Program-made: the position numbers and the translations under genes
Assembly (NCBI GenBank): GCA_030526425.1
Contig: JAUNCT010000003.1
Span: 1-64,000 of the forward strand
Direction: 5' to 3'
Source: Clostridia bacterium
Lineage (GTDB): Bacteria > Bacillota > Clostridia > Christensenellales > CAG-138
DNA: 64,000 nt
The notes under the pieces: generated by a model
Told to the model about the DNA's origin: nothing
What the model saw: only the letters and a program-made list of their open reading frames with translations
The model's database searches: none
Part shown: piece after piece, positions 25,661 to 35,274 of the stretch
Position numbering within the stretch: position 1 is the first letter of the stretch
How the letters are laid out: each line of letters starts with the position of its first letter

Positions 25661-27193
25661 ATGGCTTATCTCGAATTCAAAAACATTACCAAAGTATTCG
25701 GCAGCGTCGTTGCCAACAGCGATGTGAGCTTCACCGTGGAGAAGGGGCACATCCACGCCCTGCTCGGCGAGAACGGCGCGGGCAAAAGCACCCTGATGAA
25801 TATCCTGTACGGGCTTTCCTCCCCGACGAACGGCGAGATCTTCCTCGACGGCAAAAAGCTGCGGATCAAAAGCCCCGGACAGGCGATCGCCGCGGGCATC
25901 GGCATGGTACACCAGCACTTCATGCTCGTCCCGACGCTTTCGGTCATCGAAAACGTGATGCTCGGCTACAAGGAGTTCGGCAAATTCAGTCTGAACCTCA
26001 AGCAGGCCGTCCGCCGCTTCACGGGACTCGCCGAGAAATACGGCATGCCGCTCGACCCCTACGAGATCGTCGGAAACCTCTCGATCGGTCAGCAGCAGCG
26101 CCTCGAGATCCTCAAGGCCCTGTTCCGCAATTCGCGCTTGCTGATCCTCGATGAACCGACCGCCGTTTTGACCCCGCAGGAAACGAACAAGCTGTTCGAG
26201 CTGCTCCACAAACTCACCGAAAACGGTCTGACGATCATCTTCATCACGCACAAACTCGGTGAGGTCATGGACATCTGCGACCGTTGCACGGTCCTGCGCA
26301 ACGGCCGCGTCGCCGCGAACCTCTCCATCAGCGAGATCTCCGGGCACGAAGAACTCGCCGCGCTGATGGTCGGCAAGCACATCGACCTCGTAACGCACAA
26401 GCGGGAAGCCGCACCCGGAGACCCCGTCCTCATGGTCAACGGTCTCCGCTATACCGACAAGCAGGGCGTTGCGCGCCTCAAAGACATCGACCTTTCGGTG
26501 CGTGCCGGTGAGATCGTCGGCGTCGCGGGCGTGGACGGCAACGGACAGAGCGAGCTGGTCAAGTGCATTCTCGGTCTTTTGAAGCCGGATGCGGGTTCCG
26601 TCACGGTCGACGGTTCGGATGTGACCGGAAAGCGCCCCAAGGAAGTCCTCGGGCACGGCGTTGCGCACATCCCCGAAGACCGCTACAAAATGGCGATGGT
26701 CAAAGAGCTGACCATCAGCGAGAACATGATCCTCATGAGTTACGACAAGGCGCCGTTCTCGAAACACGGCGTTCTCGACCGGAAAACGATCGACGGCTAC
26801 AGCGAGGAGATCTGCAAGCAGTACGAAGTCAAAACGCCTTCCGTAAAGGAACTTGCGGGAAGACTCTCCGGCGGAAACCAGCAGAAGTTCGTCGTCGGAC
26901 GTGAGCTCGACCGGAAGGCCAAGCTCATTATCGCAGTGTACCCCGACCGCGGTCTCGACATCGGCACCACCAAGTACATCCAGTCCCGTTTGGTGGAAGA
27001 ACGCGACCGCGGCGCGGCCGTACTGCTGCTCTCCACCGAGCTCGACGAGATCATGGAACTGAGCGACACGATCCTCGTGCTGCACGACGGACACATCATG
27101 GCACAGATCCCGCAGAAGGAAGCGAAGCGCGAAACCATCGGTCTGTTGATGGCGGGCGTCCGCAACGATGAAGGAAAAGGAGAAAACGAATGA
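25661..27193 (+). CDS. Nucleoside ABC importer double ATPase (NupO/YufO-like)
   Basis: 510 aa with two nucleotide-binding domains. Domain 1: Walker A GENGAGKST (36-44), signature LSIGQQQRLEIL, Walker B LLILDEPTAVLTP. Domain 2: signature LSGGNQQKFVVGREL, but the Walker A region is degenerate (GVDGNGQSEL) and Walker B reads LIIAVYPDRGLDIGT, as is normal in this family. Domain 2 is thus probably catalytically weak. Powers the importer. Overlaps the first adenosine deaminase gene as ATGA. Confidence 0.93.
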   Translation: MAYLEFKNITKVFGSVVANSDVSFTVEKGHIHALLGENGAGKSTLMNILYGLSSPTNGEIFLDGKKLRIKSPGQAIAAGIGMVHQHFMLVPTLSVIENVMLGYKEFGKFSLNLKQAVRRFTGLAEKYGMPLDPYEIVGNLSIGQQQRLEILKALFRNSRLLILDEPTAVLTPQETNKLFELLHKLTENGLTIIFITHKLGEVMDICDRCTVLRNGRVAANLSISEISGHEELAALMVGKHIDLVTHKREAAPGDPVLMVNGLRYTDKQGVARLKDIDLSVRAGEIVGVAGVDGNGQSELVKCILGLLKPDAGSVTVDGSDVTGKRPKEVLGHGVAHIPEDRYKMAMVKELTISENMILMSYDKAPFSKHGVLDRKTIDGYSEEICKQYEVKTPSVKELAGRLSGGNQQKFVVGRELDRKAKLIIAVYPDRGLDIGTTKYIQSRLVEERDRGAAVLLLSTELDEIMELSDTILVLHDGHIMAQIPQKEAKRETIGLLMAGVRNDEGKGENE

Positions 27194-28218
27194 TCGACGA
27201 AAGAACGAAACGCCTGATCGCAACCATGCCGAAGGGCGAAAACCACATCCACATCGAAGGTTCCATCCCCGCAAGAACCGCGCTGAAGCTTGCGAAACGC
27301 AACGGCGTTGCCCTACCCTTTTCCACGGAAGCGGGAATGAAAGAGTTCATTGCACGGAATGTCGTGGATCTCAACTCCTTCATGAAGAGTGACCGGCTCA
27401 TCAATTCCGTTTGCCTCACCGAGGAAGACTATTACGATGTCGTTTACGATCTCGGCGAAGACGCCAGGAACCAAAACATCGTTTACCAGGAACTGCACCT
27501 CGACTACCCGCTGAACGAGGAGCGCGGCATCCCGATGGATGTCGTTATGAAGGGATACGGGCAGGGACGCCAAGCCGTGAAACGCGATTTCGGCGTCGAC
27601 CTTGTGTTCATCGCGGGGATCGACCGCAGTCTGCCGCCCGAGCAATGCACGGCTTTCGTGCGGAACCTCGAACCGTACCTCGGCATGATCGACGGTGTGG
27701 GCATGGATTGCGAAGAGAAGGGCTACCCCTGCATCCTGCACAAGGACGCCTACGAGCTGGCGGGGCGGATGGGTTTGTTCAAAACCGCACACGCCGGCGA
27801 AGACGACGGCTGTCAAAACATTTGGGATGCGCTCGAGGTGCTCGGCTGCAGCCGCATCGACCACGGTGTGCGCGCCATCGACGACCCCGTTCTCGTAAGG
27901 GAGCTTGCGGACCGGAAGACCCTGCTTGCGATGTGCACCCGTTCGAACACGATGACCCGCCTTTTCCCCACTCCCGCGGACCACTCCATCAAGCCGTTGA
28001 TGGCGCAGGGCGTCATCTGCTCCGTGAGTTCCGACGACCCGCCGTATGTCGGCGACCTTCTGTGGGAGTACGAGGGGCTCGTCACGAACCTCGGCTTCGG
28101 CGAGGACGAGCTGATCCGCGTCGGGCGCAACGCTTTGGAATACTCCATCAAGGGGCAGCACCATCTCGCCGCTTTCGACGCATGGGCGAAAGCATGGAAG
28201 GACGGAACGGTATGCTGA
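27190..28218 (+). CDS. add: Adenosine deaminase-family enzyme, copy 1
   Basis: 342 aa amidohydrolase-fold enzyme. Metal and catalytic residues: HIHIEGS (His-x-His), TAHAGED (His and proton-donor Glu), RIDHGVRA (His) and SVSSDDPP (Asp). Start is ATGA-coupled to the ATPase gene. It would deaminate imported adenosine or deoxyadenosine to inosine. Some usual ADA segments differ (ELHLDYPLN in place of ExRxSP), so a related aminopurine substrate is possible. Closely similar to the next gene, from which it differs by a two-residue insertion (RSNTMTRLF). Confidence 0.88.
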   Translation: MIDERTKRLIATMPKGENHIHIEGSIPARTALKLAKRNGVALPFSTEAGMKEFIARNVVDLNSFMKSDRLINSVCLTEEDYYDVVYDLGEDARNQNIVYQELHLDYPLNEERGIPMDVVMKGYGQGRQAVKRDFGVDLVFIAGIDRSLPPEQCTAFVRNLEPYLGMIDGVGMDCEEKGYPCILHKDAYELAGRMGLFKTAHAGEDDGCQNIWDALEVLGCSRIDHGVRAIDDPVLVRELADRKTLLAMCTRSNTMTRLFPTPADHSIKPLMAQGVICSVSSDDPPYVGDLLWEYEGLVTNLGFGEDELIRVGRNALEYSIKGQHHLAAFDAWAKAWKDGTVC

Positions 28219-29234
28219 CGGAACGCATGCAGCGGCTGATCCGCGAAATGCCGAAGGGCGAAAACCACATCCACATCGAAGGCTCCATCCCCGCGAGGAC
28301 CGCGCTGAAGCTCGCGAAGCGCAACAACATCGCGATGCCGTTCAACGATGAGGATTCGATGATCCGCTACATCCGTTCGCATTGCGGAAGCCTCGATGAG
28401 TTCATGGCGTGCGACCGGCTGGTGAATTCCGTGTGCCAAACCGAGGAAGATTATTACGACGTCGTTTACGACCTCGGCGAGGATGCGAAAAAGCAAAACA
28501 TCGTTTACCAGGAGCTGCACCTCGATTATCCCCTGAACGAAGAACGCGGCATCCCGATGGATGTCGTCATGAAAGGCTATGAGCAGGGGCGGCAAGCCGT
28601 GAAGCGCGACTTCGGCGTCGACCTTGTGTTCATCGCGGGGATCGACCGCAGCCAAAGCCCCGAAAAAAGCACGGAGTTCGTGAAAAACCTCGAACCGTAC
28701 CTCGGCATGATCGACGCCGTCGGCATGGATTGCGAAGAGCTCGGTTATCCCTGCATCCTGCACAAAGAAGCGTATGAGATCGCCGGGAAGATGGGGCTTT
28801 TCCGCACCGCGCACGCGGGCGAAGAGGGCGACTGCCGGAACATTTGGGACGCCTTGGATGTGCTCGGTTGCCAACGCATCGACCACGGCGTCCGCGCCGT
28901 CGACGACCCAGTTCTCGTGCGGGAGCTTGCCGACCGGAAGACCCTGCTCGCGATGTGCACGCGTTCGAACGTACGCCTGTTCCCCACCCCCGCGGACCAT
29001 TCCATCAAGCCGCTGATGGCGCAGGGCGTCGTCTGCTCCGTGAGTTCTGACGACCCGCCGTATGTCGGCGACCTTCTTTGGGAATACGAAGGTCTGGTCA
29101 CCGACCTCGGCTTCGGTGAGGACGAACTGATCCGCGTTGCGCGCAACGCCTTGGAATACTCCATCAAGGGGCAGCATCATCTTGCGTTGTTCGATGCATT
29201 TGTGCGAAAATGGAAGGACAACGATCTGAAATAA
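28212..29234 (+). CDS. add: Adenosine deaminase-family enzyme, copy 2
   Basis: 340 aa paralogue of the preceding gene, most of the sequence identical by eye, including HIHIEGS, TAHAGEE, QRIDHGVRA and SVSSDDPP. Its ATG (28212) overlaps the end of copy 1 by seven bases. Copy 2 reads RSNVRLF, the usual ADA form, where copy 1 has two extra residues. Clear tandem duplication; both catalytic sites look intact, so they may have different substrates. Confidence 0.88.
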   Translation: MLTERMQRLIREMPKGENHIHIEGSIPARTALKLAKRNNIAMPFNDEDSMIRYIRSHCGSLDEFMACDRLVNSVCQTEEDYYDVVYDLGEDAKKQNIVYQELHLDYPLNEERGIPMDVVMKGYEQGRQAVKRDFGVDLVFIAGIDRSQSPEKSTEFVKNLEPYLGMIDAVGMDCEELGYPCILHKEAYEIAGKMGLFRTAHAGEEGDCRNIWDALDVLGCQRIDHGVRAVDDPVLVRELADRKTLLAMCTRSNVRLFPTPADHSIKPLMAQGVVCSVSSDDPPYVGDLLWEYEGLVTDLGFGEDELIRVARNALEYSIKGQHHLALFDAFVRKWKDNDLK

Positions 29235-29249
29235 CGGAGGTTAGAGAAC

Positions 29250-30011
29250 GTGCACGCAGATGAAACCGAACGTTCCCTGAGAGACCGTGTCCGCCGGCAG
29301 ATGCTCGACCTGATGCGCCACATGGACTACGGCTATTCCACAAAACTGCTGTCGGAAACGCAGCTTGCCGCGAAATTCGAAGTGAGCCGCACGACGATCC
29401 GCACAGTACTTGCGGAACTCGAGACCGAGGGCAAGGTCATCCGCCGCCACGGAAGCGGCACCTATGTGAACCCGCTCGCACTGACCGTGGAAACCACCCT
29501 GCATCCGCGCGTGAACATGTACGATCTGATCTGTCAGAACGGATATACCCCGGTAATCAAGATGCTCGATGTCCGCGAGCGCCCCGCCAACGAGCTCGGC
29601 GCGAAGCTGAACCTGTTCGAGTTCGACCGCATCACCGAAGTCGCCAGCTGCTTCTACGGCAACGACAGCGACACGCCGCTGATGTACTGCCTCGACTACG
29701 TGGACGCGCACCGCTTTTCCGGAATGGACTGGATGGAGCACGAGAACTTCGCAGGGTCCATCTACGATTACATCCGCCATGCGGTCGGCGTCAACATCGT
29801 GTGGGATATCATCAACGTACGCGGCGCGCACAGCGAGCAGCTGCCCGCATTGAAAGAATTCTTCCGCGTGCCGGACGGTGAGATCAAACCGCTCGTCAAG
29901 CTCGAGATCACCAACTTCGACAACCTGAACCAACCCTCCCTGCTGGGCAACATCTACATCGACTCCGATCTGATCCGCCTGAACATCGTCCGCGATCTGA
30001 CCAAGATGTGA
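29250..30011 (+). CDS. GntR-family regulator with UTRA ligand domain
   Basis: 253 aa. An N-terminal winged helix (residues 8-72, FEVSRTTIRTVLAELETEGKVIRRHGSGTYV) and a C-terminal UTRA-like effector domain. GTG start with ATAACGGAGG upstream. Embedded between the adenosine deaminases and adenine deaminase, so it most likely senses a purine or purine nucleoside and controls the island. Confidence 0.9.
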   Translation: MHADETERSLRDRVRRQMLDLMRHMDYGYSTKLLSETQLAAKFEVSRTTIRTVLAELETEGKVIRRHGSGTYVNPLALTVETTLHPRVNMYDLICQNGYTPVIKMLDVRERPANELGAKLNLFEFDRITEVASCFYGNDSDTPLMYCLDYVDAHRFSGMDWMEHENFAGSIYDYIRHAVGVNIVWDIINVRGAHSEQLPALKEFFRVPDGEIKPLVKLEITNFDNLNQPSLLGNIYIDSDLIRLNIVRDLTKM

Positions 30012-30059
30012 CCGCAGTCCTGCACGTCGCGTTCTACCCGAATGAAAGGATAACGAATC

Positions 30060-31826
30060 ATGAAAGAACGTATCGAAACCTTCAAACGGCGTCTTGAAGC
30101 AGCCGCCGGCAAGCGCAAGGCCGACCTGTTGCTGATGAACGTCCGCCTCGTGGATGTTTATACCGAAGAGATCCGTCCGGCATCGATCGCCGTTTACGAC
30201 GGACGCATCGTTGCGATCGATCCCGCACCGGGCACGGAGGCCGAGCGTGTCATCGACGGCGGCGGCATGTACGCCGTTCCGGGCTTCATGGACGCGCACG
30301 TCCACGTGGAAACGACCCTGCTCACGCCCGAAGCGCTGGCCGAGGTCATCGTTCCGTGGGGCACGACGACCCTGATGGTCGATGCGATGGAGATCGCCAA
30401 CGTTGCCGGTGAAGAGGGTCTGCTCGCCATGGTCGAAGGCGCGGAAAAGCTCCCCTTCCGCATGTTTCTCGAGATCCCTTCCCGCGTGCCGACGGCACCG
30501 GGGCTCGAAACGACCGGCGGAGTACTCGGTCCGAAAGAGGTGCGCAGCCTGCTTGAGCGCAACGAAAGCGTGAGCCTCGGCGAACTCGACCCTTCGAAGG
30601 TGCTCGACCTGAAGGACGAATATCTCGAAAAGATCCTGACCGCCCTCGACAACGGCAAGATCTGCAACGGGCACGCCATCGGTCTCGGACCGCTCGAGCT
30701 GAACATGTACGCCTCCGCACACCTGACGGACGATCATGAGTGCGTCACCTTCGAAGAACTGCGCGACCGTCTGCGTACCGGCATTTCCGTGTTCATCCGC
30801 GAGGGCAGCAGTGAACGCAACGCGAAGCGCCTCCTTGCGGGAGTCGCGGAGCACCGGTTGCCGACCGAAAACCTGATGTTCTGCACCGACGACAAGCACG
30901 TGCAGGACATTGCGGCCGAGGGACACATCGGTTACAACGTGAAGCTTGCTGTCGAAGCGGGCATCGACCCCGTGAAGGCGATCCGCATGGCGACGCTGAA
31001 CACCGCGAAGCACTTCCGCATGGAGGAGCACCTCGGTTCCCTGACCCCGGGACGCCTTGCGGACATTCTGCTGTTGCCCGACCTCAAAGAGATGCGCCCC
31101 GCAATGGTCATCAAGGACGGTATGGTCGTCGCGGAAAACGGGCGCGCCGTACCCGTCCCCGCAAAGGACTACCCCGCCCGGCTGTTCGACACGGTGCATG
31201 TTTCCGAAACGATTTCGGAGGAGAGCTTTACCGTGACCTCCGAAGGCAAGCGCGCTCGATGCCGCGTGATCGACCTGATTCCCGATCAGATCATCAACAA
31301 CGCCGCGGAAGCGTGGTTCGATGTTTGCGGCGGCAAGATCGCCGCGGATCCCGCGCGGGACCTTCTCAAGCTTTCCGTCGTGGAGCGTTACGGCAAGAAC
31401 GGGCGCGTATCCACCGCCTTCGTGCGCGGATTCCGTCTGGAGCGCGGCGCGCTCGCGGCAAGCGTTTCTCACGATCATCACAACATCGTGGTCGTCGGCA
31501 CGAACGAACGCGACATGCTGCTCGCGGTCCGGGAACTGCAGCGTCTGCACGGCGGTTTTGCCGCAGCGGCGGACGGCGAGATCAAAGCCTCGGTCGCATT
31601 GCCTCTGGCGGGTCTCATGAGCCCGGAACCCGCCGCGACCGTGATGGCGCAGATGGAGACCGCGAACGCGGCGGTCCGTGCGCTCGGATGCCCGATGTCC
31701 GCACCGTTCATGACGCTGTCCTTCATTTCCCTGCCGACCGTGCCCGAGCTCGGTCTGACGGACGTCGGTCTGATCGACGTGCTTGCGCACACGACCTGCC
31801 CGCTCGTTCTCGAAACAGAAGAATAA
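30060..31826 (+). CDS. ade: Adenine deaminase
   Basis: 588 aa amidohydrolase, close to the usual 570-600. Metal-binding GFMDAHVHVETT, GHAIGLGPLELNMYASAHLTDDHEC, and the C-terminal domain motif VSHDHHNIVVVGTNERDM are typical of Ade. Converts adenine to hypoxanthine. Last gene of the purine island before a bidirectional terminator. Confidence 0.95.
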   Translation: MKERIETFKRRLEAAAGKRKADLLLMNVRLVDVYTEEIRPASIAVYDGRIVAIDPAPGTEAERVIDGGGMYAVPGFMDAHVHVETTLLTPEALAEVIVPWGTTTLMVDAMEIANVAGEEGLLAMVEGAEKLPFRMFLEIPSRVPTAPGLETTGGVLGPKEVRSLLERNESVSLGELDPSKVLDLKDEYLEKILTALDNGKICNGHAIGLGPLELNMYASAHLTDDHECVTFEELRDRLRTGISVFIREGSSERNAKRLLAGVAEHRLPTENLMFCTDDKHVQDIAAEGHIGYNVKLAVEAGIDPVKAIRMATLNTAKHFRMEEHLGSLTPGRLADILLLPDLKEMRPAMVIKDGMVVAENGRAVPVPAKDYPARLFDTVHVSETISEESFTVTSEGKRARCRVIDLIPDQIINNAAEAWFDVCGGKIAADPARDLLKLSVVERYGKNGRVSTAFVRGFRLERGALAASVSHDHHNIVVVGTNERDMLLAVRELQRLHGGFAAAADGEIKASVALPLAGLMSPEPAATVMAQMETANAAVRALGCPMSAPFMTLSFISLPTVPELGLTDVGLIDVLAHTTCPLVLETEE

Positions 31827-31834
31827 AGTACGGA

Positions 31835-31878
31835 AAAGCGCCCGCCGCACGGAATGTGCGGCGGGCGCTTTGTTTGTT
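31835..31878. terminator. Bidirectional terminator
   Basis: A 14-bp GC-rich stem AGCGCCCGCCGCAC/GTGCGGCGGGCGCT, five-base loop, T-rich exit. Shared by ade and the convergent propeller-like gene. Confidence 0.88.
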
Positions 31879-31886
31879 TGCGCTCT

Positions 31887-32894
31887 TTATGCCACGGGCG
31901 GAACGATGCTCCAACAGTGTTCGCTCCCCCACAGCTTCCCGAATCCTTTGAAGAGCATGTTCACGGCTTCGGAGGACGCATAGATGCGCCCGTTGTACAG
32001 GACGATCTCTTCGCCGAACGGCGGCAAACGGAACACCGCCTCACGGCGGAGGCTATACAGAGGCACTTCGTTCCCCATGACGGCGAAGGTCCGCTCTTCG
32101 GGAACGAGCGAGTTCTTCACCACTTCGCTCAGTTTGAAGGCAAAGGAAGTCGACAGATACAACGATTCCCCGTCGAAGCACGCCCCCTGCACGTAATCCG
32201 GAAGCGCAATGGCAACGAAGGGCGTTTCACTGAGACCGAGCGGCGCTTCGGGATCGATTTTGAAGCCGAGCATCAGTGCTTTCGTTTCACCCGCCTTGGT
32301 TTGCAGCGTGTGATTCGCGCGCAGTGCATAGCCCTTGATCCACGGCATGGTGAATTCACCGACGTAGACCGCTTCGTTATCCCTTGCGATCCAGGAAACG
32401 CGGGCGCCGTCTTCCGGTCCCGTCTTGGTCGAAAACGTACCGATGCAACGCACCGTTTCCCCGTCTTCCGCAGCAAGGATCTCCTGCTTGTCGAACACGT
32501 ACATGCAATCGGCAGAGCTGCCCGCAAGGTAAATGAAACGGTCGGTGACGGCGATGCCGCCCGCGTGCGTCGTGCAGGGGGTACCGTCCTCATTCAGCAG
32601 AGCGATCCTCTTGACCGGGTTTCCGGACTTCGCATCGACAAGGTACACCGGGTCGGCGGTACCGTCGCGCATATAGCCCGAAAAAAAGAACAGCCCGCTC
32701 TCTTCATCGTAATCGAGCGCCTGCTGATCGAAGGCGCGGTCGTCCGCACCGGGCATGGGAAACTCCGCGATCGCGGAAGCGTAAAACGGGCGCAGCGCGA
32801 CGGCATGCCATACCCCGACCGCCGCCACAAGCAACACAATGGCGGCGAGCAGGAACGACACGGCTTTCGCGAGCGCCCTCAAAATCTTTTTCAT
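31887..32894 (-). CDS. Membrane-anchored extracellular protein, possible beta-propeller
   Basis: 335 aa: one N-terminal membrane helix (residues 10-32), then an extracytoplasmic domain with repeated strand motifs (ALDYDEESGLFFFSGYMRDG, GGIAVTDRFIYLAGSS, WIARDNEAVYVGEF, GACFDGESLYLSTSF, IVLYNGRIYASSEA) suggestive of propeller blades. No catalytic motif seen. It follows phoR by 50 bases in the same direction and may be part of the phosphate transcript. Function unknown. Confidence 0.7.
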   Translation of the reverse strand: MKKILRALAKAVSFLLAAIVLLVAAVGVWHAVALRPFYASAIAEFPMPGADDRAFDQQALDYDEESGLFFFSGYMRDGTADPVYLVDAKSGNPVKRIALLNEDGTPCTTHAGGIAVTDRFIYLAGSSADCMYVFDKQEILAAEDGETVRCIGTFSTKTGPEDGARVSWIARDNEAVYVGEFTMPWIKGYALRANHTLQTKAGETKALMLGFKIDPEAPLGLSETPFVAIALPDYVQGACFDGESLYLSTSFAFKLSEVVKNSLVPEERTFAVMGNEVPLYSLRREAVFRLPPFGEEIVLYNGRIYASSEAVNMLFKGFGKLWGSEHCWSIVPPVA

Positions 32895-32944
32895 CGATGG
32901 GTCCGATTCCTTTCCGACCGGGTTCGCCGGAACCGGTACCGCAT

Positions 32945-34603
32945 TCAGGCTTCCCGATGCTTCGGAAGCGTTACGGTCACGATGGTCCCCTTTCCCGGTT
33001 CGGAATCCATTTTAACACATCCACCGTGGTATTGCACCGCGTGTTTGACGATGGACAGCCCAAGCCCGGTACCGCCCGAAGCCTTCGAATGGCTTTTGTC
33101 GACGCGGTAGAACCGTTCGAATACCTTGTCTCTGTGCTCGCGCGGGATCCCTTCGCCGGTGTCGGCAACGCGCACGGTCACTTGCTTTTCATCCTCCGCC
33201 ACAACGACATCGACAGTGCCTTCCGGGCGGTTGTAACGGATTGCGTTGTCCATGAGGTTGTAGACGATCTCATACAGCAGGCGGCGCACACCGCAAAGCC
33301 GTCCTTCAGCGCCCGAAACCGACATGCGGACCCTTTTTTTCTCTGCGGCATCCGCAAGGGTCTCCCTCGCCTCTTCGGCAAGCGTCATCAGATCCGTTTC
33401 CTCCGTGGGCAGTTCCGTACCCTCATCGAGACCCGAAAGCTCGATGATATCGCGGATGAGCTGCAGGAGGCGCTGCGCCTCGAACCGGATGTGCCCGACA
33501 AAGCGCGGCATATCCTCTTGTTTGACCAGCCCGTTCTCGATGAGTTCCGCCGAGCCGATGATGGATTGCAGCGGCGTTTTGAGTTCATGCGAAACGTTCG
33601 CGGTGAATTCCCTGCGGTCGCGTTCGGCGTTCACGCGGTCGGTGACATCCATGCCGAGAACGACCATTCCGCCGCCCTGTTCCGCAACGGTCCGCGTAAG
33701 CGTGAACAACCAGGTGCGTCCCCCGCGTTCCAAGCGGCATTCCGCATGCCCTTCCGCATGTGCGGCGGACAGTGCATCGCGCAGTTCCTTACCGTGTTCA
33801 AGCGACAGGACATCCGTTCCCGCAAGGACCTCCGTCCCGAACAGAGCGGAAGCTGCCGGATTGCAGCTGAGGACCCGTCCGCGGTCATCGAGCAGCAGCA
33901 GAACTTCCTGCATGCCCGAGGTGACCCGCTCGAATTCGGAGCGCATCCGGTCGAGGTTCTCGCGTTTGCTTTCGAGCTCCAGCTGCTGCCGGTGGATGCG
34001 CCCGAGCAAGGGCGACAATTCGGGGTAGGTGTCGTTCGAAAGCGGGTTTTCGAGATCGAGCGCATTGAGCGGTTCCGTGACGCGTTTTGCCATGCGGTTC
34101 GCAAGCACGACGGCGAGCACCGCTGCAAGTACGGTCATCAGAACGATCGGGCGGAGCATGCCGAGCAACAGGGCGAACACGGTCGCGCGTTCGGTGGAGA
34201 TGCGCAGAACGCTCCCGTCCGACAAGCGCAGGGCTTCATACAGCGTTGCTTCGGTGAGCGTTGCAGATTTGCGGTGGCTCGCGCCCGAACCGGAGTTCAT
34301 CGCTTCGCGGATCTCATCACGCGAGGCGTGGTTTTCCATGGTCGCGGGGTCTGCGTGGGAATCATACAGCACCGTACCGGTGGGATCGACCCAGGTCAGG
34401 CGGAAGCGTTTCGGCTTGAGCCCGGAAAGGTAGTCGACGCCCTGTGATTCCGTCGCCGCGGCGGCCAGGGTGAGTTCGTCCTTCAGCTGCGTCTCCTCAA
34501 GCGTCGTGAAATACGGAAACAACGCGCCGACGATCACCGCCGTCGTTGCGATGAGCACGGCGATGGTCAGGCACAGGATCGACTTGAATATTTTTGCTGT
34601 CAT
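32945..34603 (-). CDS. phoR: PhoR-type sensor histidine kinase
   Basis: 552 aa. Two membrane helices flank an extracellular sensor region (residues about 32-165), then HAMP-like linker, a PAS domain (FERVTSGMQEVLLLLDDRGRVL...), the H-box FTANVSHELKTPLQS and a HATPase domain with N-box NLMDNAIRYN, G1 DTGEGIP and G2 GGTGLGLSIV. Start overlaps the response regulator stop as ATGA. In this operon it senses phosphate status via PstSCAB-PhoU. Confidence 0.93.
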   Translation of the reverse strand: MTAKIFKSILCLTIAVLIATTAVIVGALFPYFTTLEETQLKDELTLAAAATESQGVDYLSGLKPKRFRLTWVDPTGTVLYDSHADPATMENHASRDEIREAMNSGSGASHRKSATLTEATLYEALRLSDGSVLRISTERATVFALLLGMLRPIVLMTVLAAVLAVVLANRMAKRVTEPLNALDLENPLSNDTYPELSPLLGRIHRQQLELESKRENLDRMRSEFERVTSGMQEVLLLLDDRGRVLSCNPAASALFGTEVLAGTDVLSLEHGKELRDALSAAHAEGHAECRLERGGRTWLFTLTRTVAEQGGGMVVLGMDVTDRVNAERDRREFTANVSHELKTPLQSIIGSAELIENGLVKQEDMPRFVGHIRFEAQRLLQLIRDIIELSGLDEGTELPTEETDLMTLAEEARETLADAAEKKRVRMSVSGAEGRLCGVRRLLYEIVYNLMDNAIRYNRPEGTVDVVVAEDEKQVTVRVADTGEGIPREHRDKVFERFYRVDKSHSKASGGTGLGLSIVKHAVQYHGGCVKMDSEPGKGTIVTVTLPKHREA

Positions 34604-35274
34604 ACGGGATTCTCCCAACGGTACCCGACGTTGCGGATGGTTTCGATCCGCGCGCCGTAGTCGCCGAGCTTTTGGCGGAGCGTGCGGATATGCGAATCGA
34701 GCGTGCGGGAATCGCCCATGAAGTCGGATTTCCACACCATATCGAACAAACGGTCTCTGGTATACACCATGCCGGGACGCGACAAAAACACGGTCAGCAG
34801 TTCGAACTCCTTGTAGGTGAGCACGATCCGCGTACCGTCTGCGGTCACGGTCCTTTCTTCGGTGTTGACGACAAGCCCCCCGGAGGTCAGCAAATGCGGT
34901 GCCTCCTTCGGGGCGGAACGGCGGAGCACCGCTTTCACGCGGGATACCATTTCCATCACGCTGAACGGCTTGACGATGTAATCGTCCGCGCCGAGGTCGA
35001 GCCCGCGGATGCGGTCGTACTCCTGCCCCTTGGCCGTGGCGAGGATCACCGGGACTTCGGCGGTACGCGCGGAGGCTTTGAGCTTTTGCAGCAGCGAGAT
35101 GCCGTCCATCCCGGGCAGCATGACGTCGAGCACCACGAGTTCGGGAAGTTCTTCTGCGAGCGCATCCCAAAAAACCGCTCCATCCTCGAACCCGCGGGTC
35201 TCAAAACCGGCACTGTTCAGTGCATAGCACTCGATATCGCGGATCCCCGCGTCATCCTCAACGACCCAGATCAT
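34600..35274 (-). CDS. phoP: PhoP/PhoB-type response regulator
   Basis: 224 aa OmpR-family regulator. Receiver domain with acidic pair DD (6-7 region), phospho-acceptor Asp in LVVLDVMLPGMDG, Thr in ILATAKG and Lys in IVKPF; C-terminal winged helix (ERTVTADGTRIVLTYKEFELLTVFLSRPGMVYTRDRL). ATGA coupling to phoU upstream and phoR downstream. Confidence 0.94.
   Translation of the reverse strand: MIWVVEDDAGIRDIECYALNSAGFETRGFEDGAVFWDALAEELPELVVLDVMLPGMDGISLLQKLKASARTAEVPVILATAKGQEYDRIRGLDLGADDYIVKPFSVMEMVSRVKAVLRRSAPKEAPHLLTSGGLVVNTEERTVTADGTRIVLTYKEFELLTVFLSRPGMVYTRDRLFDMVWKSDFMGDSRTLDSHIRTLRQKLGDYGARIETIRNVGYRWENPV

Noticed and set aside
26920-26970. Apparent loss of Walker B in the second half of the nucleoside ATPase
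   Set aside because: Degenerate second-domain motifs of this form are usual for the NupO/YufO family, so this is not a sign of decay.
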